From positions 1 to 8,580 of the forward strand of contig CALBKR010000216.1 of NCBI GenBank assembly GCA_937896105.1: a stretch of 8,580 bases of DNA, in the 5' to 3' direction. The position numbers were made by a program, and so were the translations under genes. Shown one piece after another: positions 7,612 to 8,580 of this stretch (positions within the stretch are counted from its first letter, which is position 1; the number at the start of each line of letters is the position of its first letter). Below the pieces are notes generated by a model. That model had not been told where the DNA came from and did not search any database. It saw only the letters and a program-made list of their open reading frames with translations. This DNA is from an uncultured Bacteroidales bacterium (GTDB lineage Bacteria > Bacteroidota > Bacteroidia > Bacteroidales > Bacteroidaceae).

Positions 7612-7651
7612 AAAAGCAGAATCAATACAACTATACCGCATTTTTGCTTTT
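7612..7651. repeat. Spaced inverted repeat, possible activator site
   Basis: AAAAGCA at 7612-7618 is the exact reverse complement of TGCTTTT at 7645-7651, with 26 bases between. It lies roughly 150-190 bp upstream of the predicted sigma-54 start, a distance where enhancer-like activator sites are commonly placed. Seven-base A/T-rich arms can arise by chance, so this is only a candidate. Confidence 0.2.
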
Positions 7652-7689
7652 ATTCACTAAAATATTATATATTTATTTAAATTTATTAT

Positions 7690-7697
7690 TACTTTCG
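7690..7697 (+). promoter_or_regulatory. Putative Bacteroidetes -7 element for the hexosaminidase gene
   Basis: TACTTTCG matches the Bacteroidetes primary-sigma -7 consensus TAnnTTTG with one change (C for T at position 7). It sits 20 bp before the ATG at 7718 and would place transcription start near 7703, giving a leader of about 15 nt. No clear TTTG -33 box lies at the expected distance; the upstream DNA is nearly pure A/T. A plausible but unproven promoter. Confidence 0.38.
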
Positions 7698-7700
7698 CCT

Positions 7701-7710
7701 TGTATATACA
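7701..7710. promoter_or_regulatory. Perfect 10-bp palindrome in the hexosaminidase leader
   Basis: TGTATATACA is a perfect inverted repeat located between the putative -7 element and the start codon, covering the expected transcription start. A repressor operator is possible from its position, but the sequence is simple alternating A/T flanked by one G/C pair on each side and could be coincidental. Confidence 0.25.
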
Positions 7711-7717
7711 GACCTAT

Positions 7718-8580
7718 ATGAAAAAACTTATATCATTACTACTCGCAGTGCTCGCCATTACCGGATGCAAGCAGAACGCGCCCATCGTTGAGAGCGATGT
7801 ATTGCCCGTGCCCCGCAGCATCAGCCTTGAAAGTGAGAAATTCACTTTCTCACAAGGCACGGCCATTACAATAGATGCCCCGGGAAAGGACAAGCAGAAC
7901 CTTGAGAGACTGCTTGCAGAATCATTGCCGAAGAGCAATGGCAACAGCAAGAACAGCATCACATTGCAGGTTGTAGAAAATGTCGAGGGTGTGACATCGC
8001 CCGAAGGCTACTCTATCGCTATCGACAAGAACAGCATTACTATCAATGCCACAAGTGCCGCAGGCCTTTTCTATGGAGTGCAGACAATTATCCAGCTTGC
8101 CGATGACAATGGCGAAATCCCCACCGGGAAAATCTGCGACGAGCCGCAGTTTGCCTATCGTGGTTTGATGCTTGACGTGAGCCGTCACTTCTTCGGCAAG
8201 GAGTTCGTGAAGAAGCAGATTGATGCTTTGGCGCGTTTCAAGATGAACCGCCTGCACTTGCACCTGACCGATGCCGCAGGATGGCGAATAGAGATAAAAA
8301 AATATCCAAGGCTCACCAATTTCGCAGCCTGGCGCTCACCTGCGATATGGAAGGATTGGTGGTTCGGCGACCGCAAGTATGTCGAGGAGGGAAGCGAAGG
8401 TGCATACGGCGGCTATTTCACCCAGGACGATATTCGCGAACTGGTGCAGTATGCAGCCGAGCGTTACATAACGATAATCCCCGAGATTGAGATGCCTGCA
8501 CACAGCGAGGAGGTGCTTACTGCATATCCCGAACTGTCGTGTACACACGAACCGTACAAGCAGGCCGATTTCTGCATAGG
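7718..8580 (+). CDS. Beta-N-acetylhexosaminidase (GH20), lipoprotein, 3' end outside window
   Basis: Exo-acting glycoside hydrolase removing terminal beta-linked GlcNAc/GalNAc from glycans, probably in host glycan or peptidoglycan/chitin fragment breakdown. The visible 287 residues begin with a lipoprotein signal peptide: MKK, a hydrophobic core, then lipobox AITGC with Cys17. The residues after Cys17 (KQNAP) lack the acidic run of the Bacteroidetes surface-export signal, so the protein may face the periplasm. A GH20b-like domain occupies about 28-140 (LPVPRSISLE...GLFYGVQTIIQL). The catalytic barrel begins at about 146 with AYRGLMLDVSRHFF (Arg148 is the expected sugar-binding arginine), then RFKMNRLHLHLTDAAGWRIEIKKYP at 173-197 and IPEIEMPAHS at 254-263. 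The catalytic Asp-Glu pair normally follows later and is beyond the window, so activity cannot be judged. It is divergent from the efflux operon and has no evident functional tie to it. Confidence 0.95.
   Translation, partial: MKKLISLLLAVLAITGCKQNAPIVESDVLPVPRSISLESEKFTFSQGTAITIDAPGKDKQNLERLLAESLPKSNGNSKNSITLQVVENVEGVTSPEGYSIAIDKNSITINATSAAGLFYGVQTIIQLADDNGEIPTGKICDEPQFAYRGLMLDVSRHFFGKEFVKKQIDALARFKMNRLHLHLTDAAGWRIEIKKYPRLTNFAAWRSPAIWKDWWFGDRKYVEEGSEGAYGGYFTQDDIRELVQYAAERYITIIPEIEMPAHSEEVLTAYPELSCTHEPYKQADFCI

Larger units (their letters stand above)
7444..7717. other. Divergent intergenic regulatory region
   Basis: This 274-bp spacer separates the start of the minus-strand efflux operon from the plus-strand hexosaminidase gene. 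Apart from the GC-richer repeat block at 7471-7492 it is strongly A/T-rich, notably 7652-7690. I see no convincing protein-coding or RNA gene in it. It carries the sigma-54-like promoter, the 11-bp tandem repeat, a spaced inverted repeat, a palindrome and a putative -7 element, each listed separately. Both flanking genes must be driven from here. Confidence 0.8.

Noticed and set aside
7620..7632. IHF-like site (AATCAATACAACT)
   Set aside because: Only the ATCAA core fits; the TTR half after a four-base gap is missing.

Overview
The window looks like a chromosomal segment from a member of the Bacteroidales (Bacteroides/Prevotella-like, moderate GC). The reasons are the ~800-residue double-FtsX ABC permeases typical of that group, start regions that are A/T-rich and lack a clear Shine-Dalgarno, a TACTTTCG element resembling the Bacteroidetes -7 box, and a lipoprotein GH20 hexosaminidase. 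The genus cannot be fixed from the sequence alone.

About seven eighths of the window (1-7443, minus strand) is one tripartite ABC efflux operon. Reading in its own direction, it runs: a TolC-type outer-membrane factor (7443-6118), a membrane-anchored HlyD/MacA-type adaptor (6060-4798), a double-FtsX permease A (4772-2340), its LolD/MacB-type ATPase (2306-1626), a short decayed relic of another permease C-terminus (about 1625-1459), and a second double-FtsX permease B (1434 to beyond the left edge). Gaps are 24-57 bp with no visible terminator, so one transcript is likely. The ATPase should energise the permease(s), the adaptor should span the periplasm, and the TolC protein should form the outer-membrane exit duct. 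The substrate cannot be read from sequence.

The 274-bp divergent spacer (7444-7717) is A/T-rich and holds the regulatory signals. Just upstream of the efflux operon, on the minus strand, is a near-consensus sigma-54 (-24/-12) promoter built on an exact 11-bp tandem repeat. It predicts a start about 17 nt before the tolC-like ATG and suggests control by an NtrC-type activator not present in the window. The right part (7718 to beyond the edge, plus strand) is the first 287 codons of a lipoprotein beta-N-acetylhexosaminidase (GH20). It has a putative Bacteroidetes -7 element and a perfect 10-bp palindrome in its very short leader.

The points most worth a second look are the sigma-54 promoter with its repeat architecture, the permease relic that records loss of an ancestral permease gene, and the cysteine-rich periplasmic domains of permease A compared with its paralogue B. 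I found no RNA gene, CRISPR array, insertion sequence or phage gene, and no clearly novel system.
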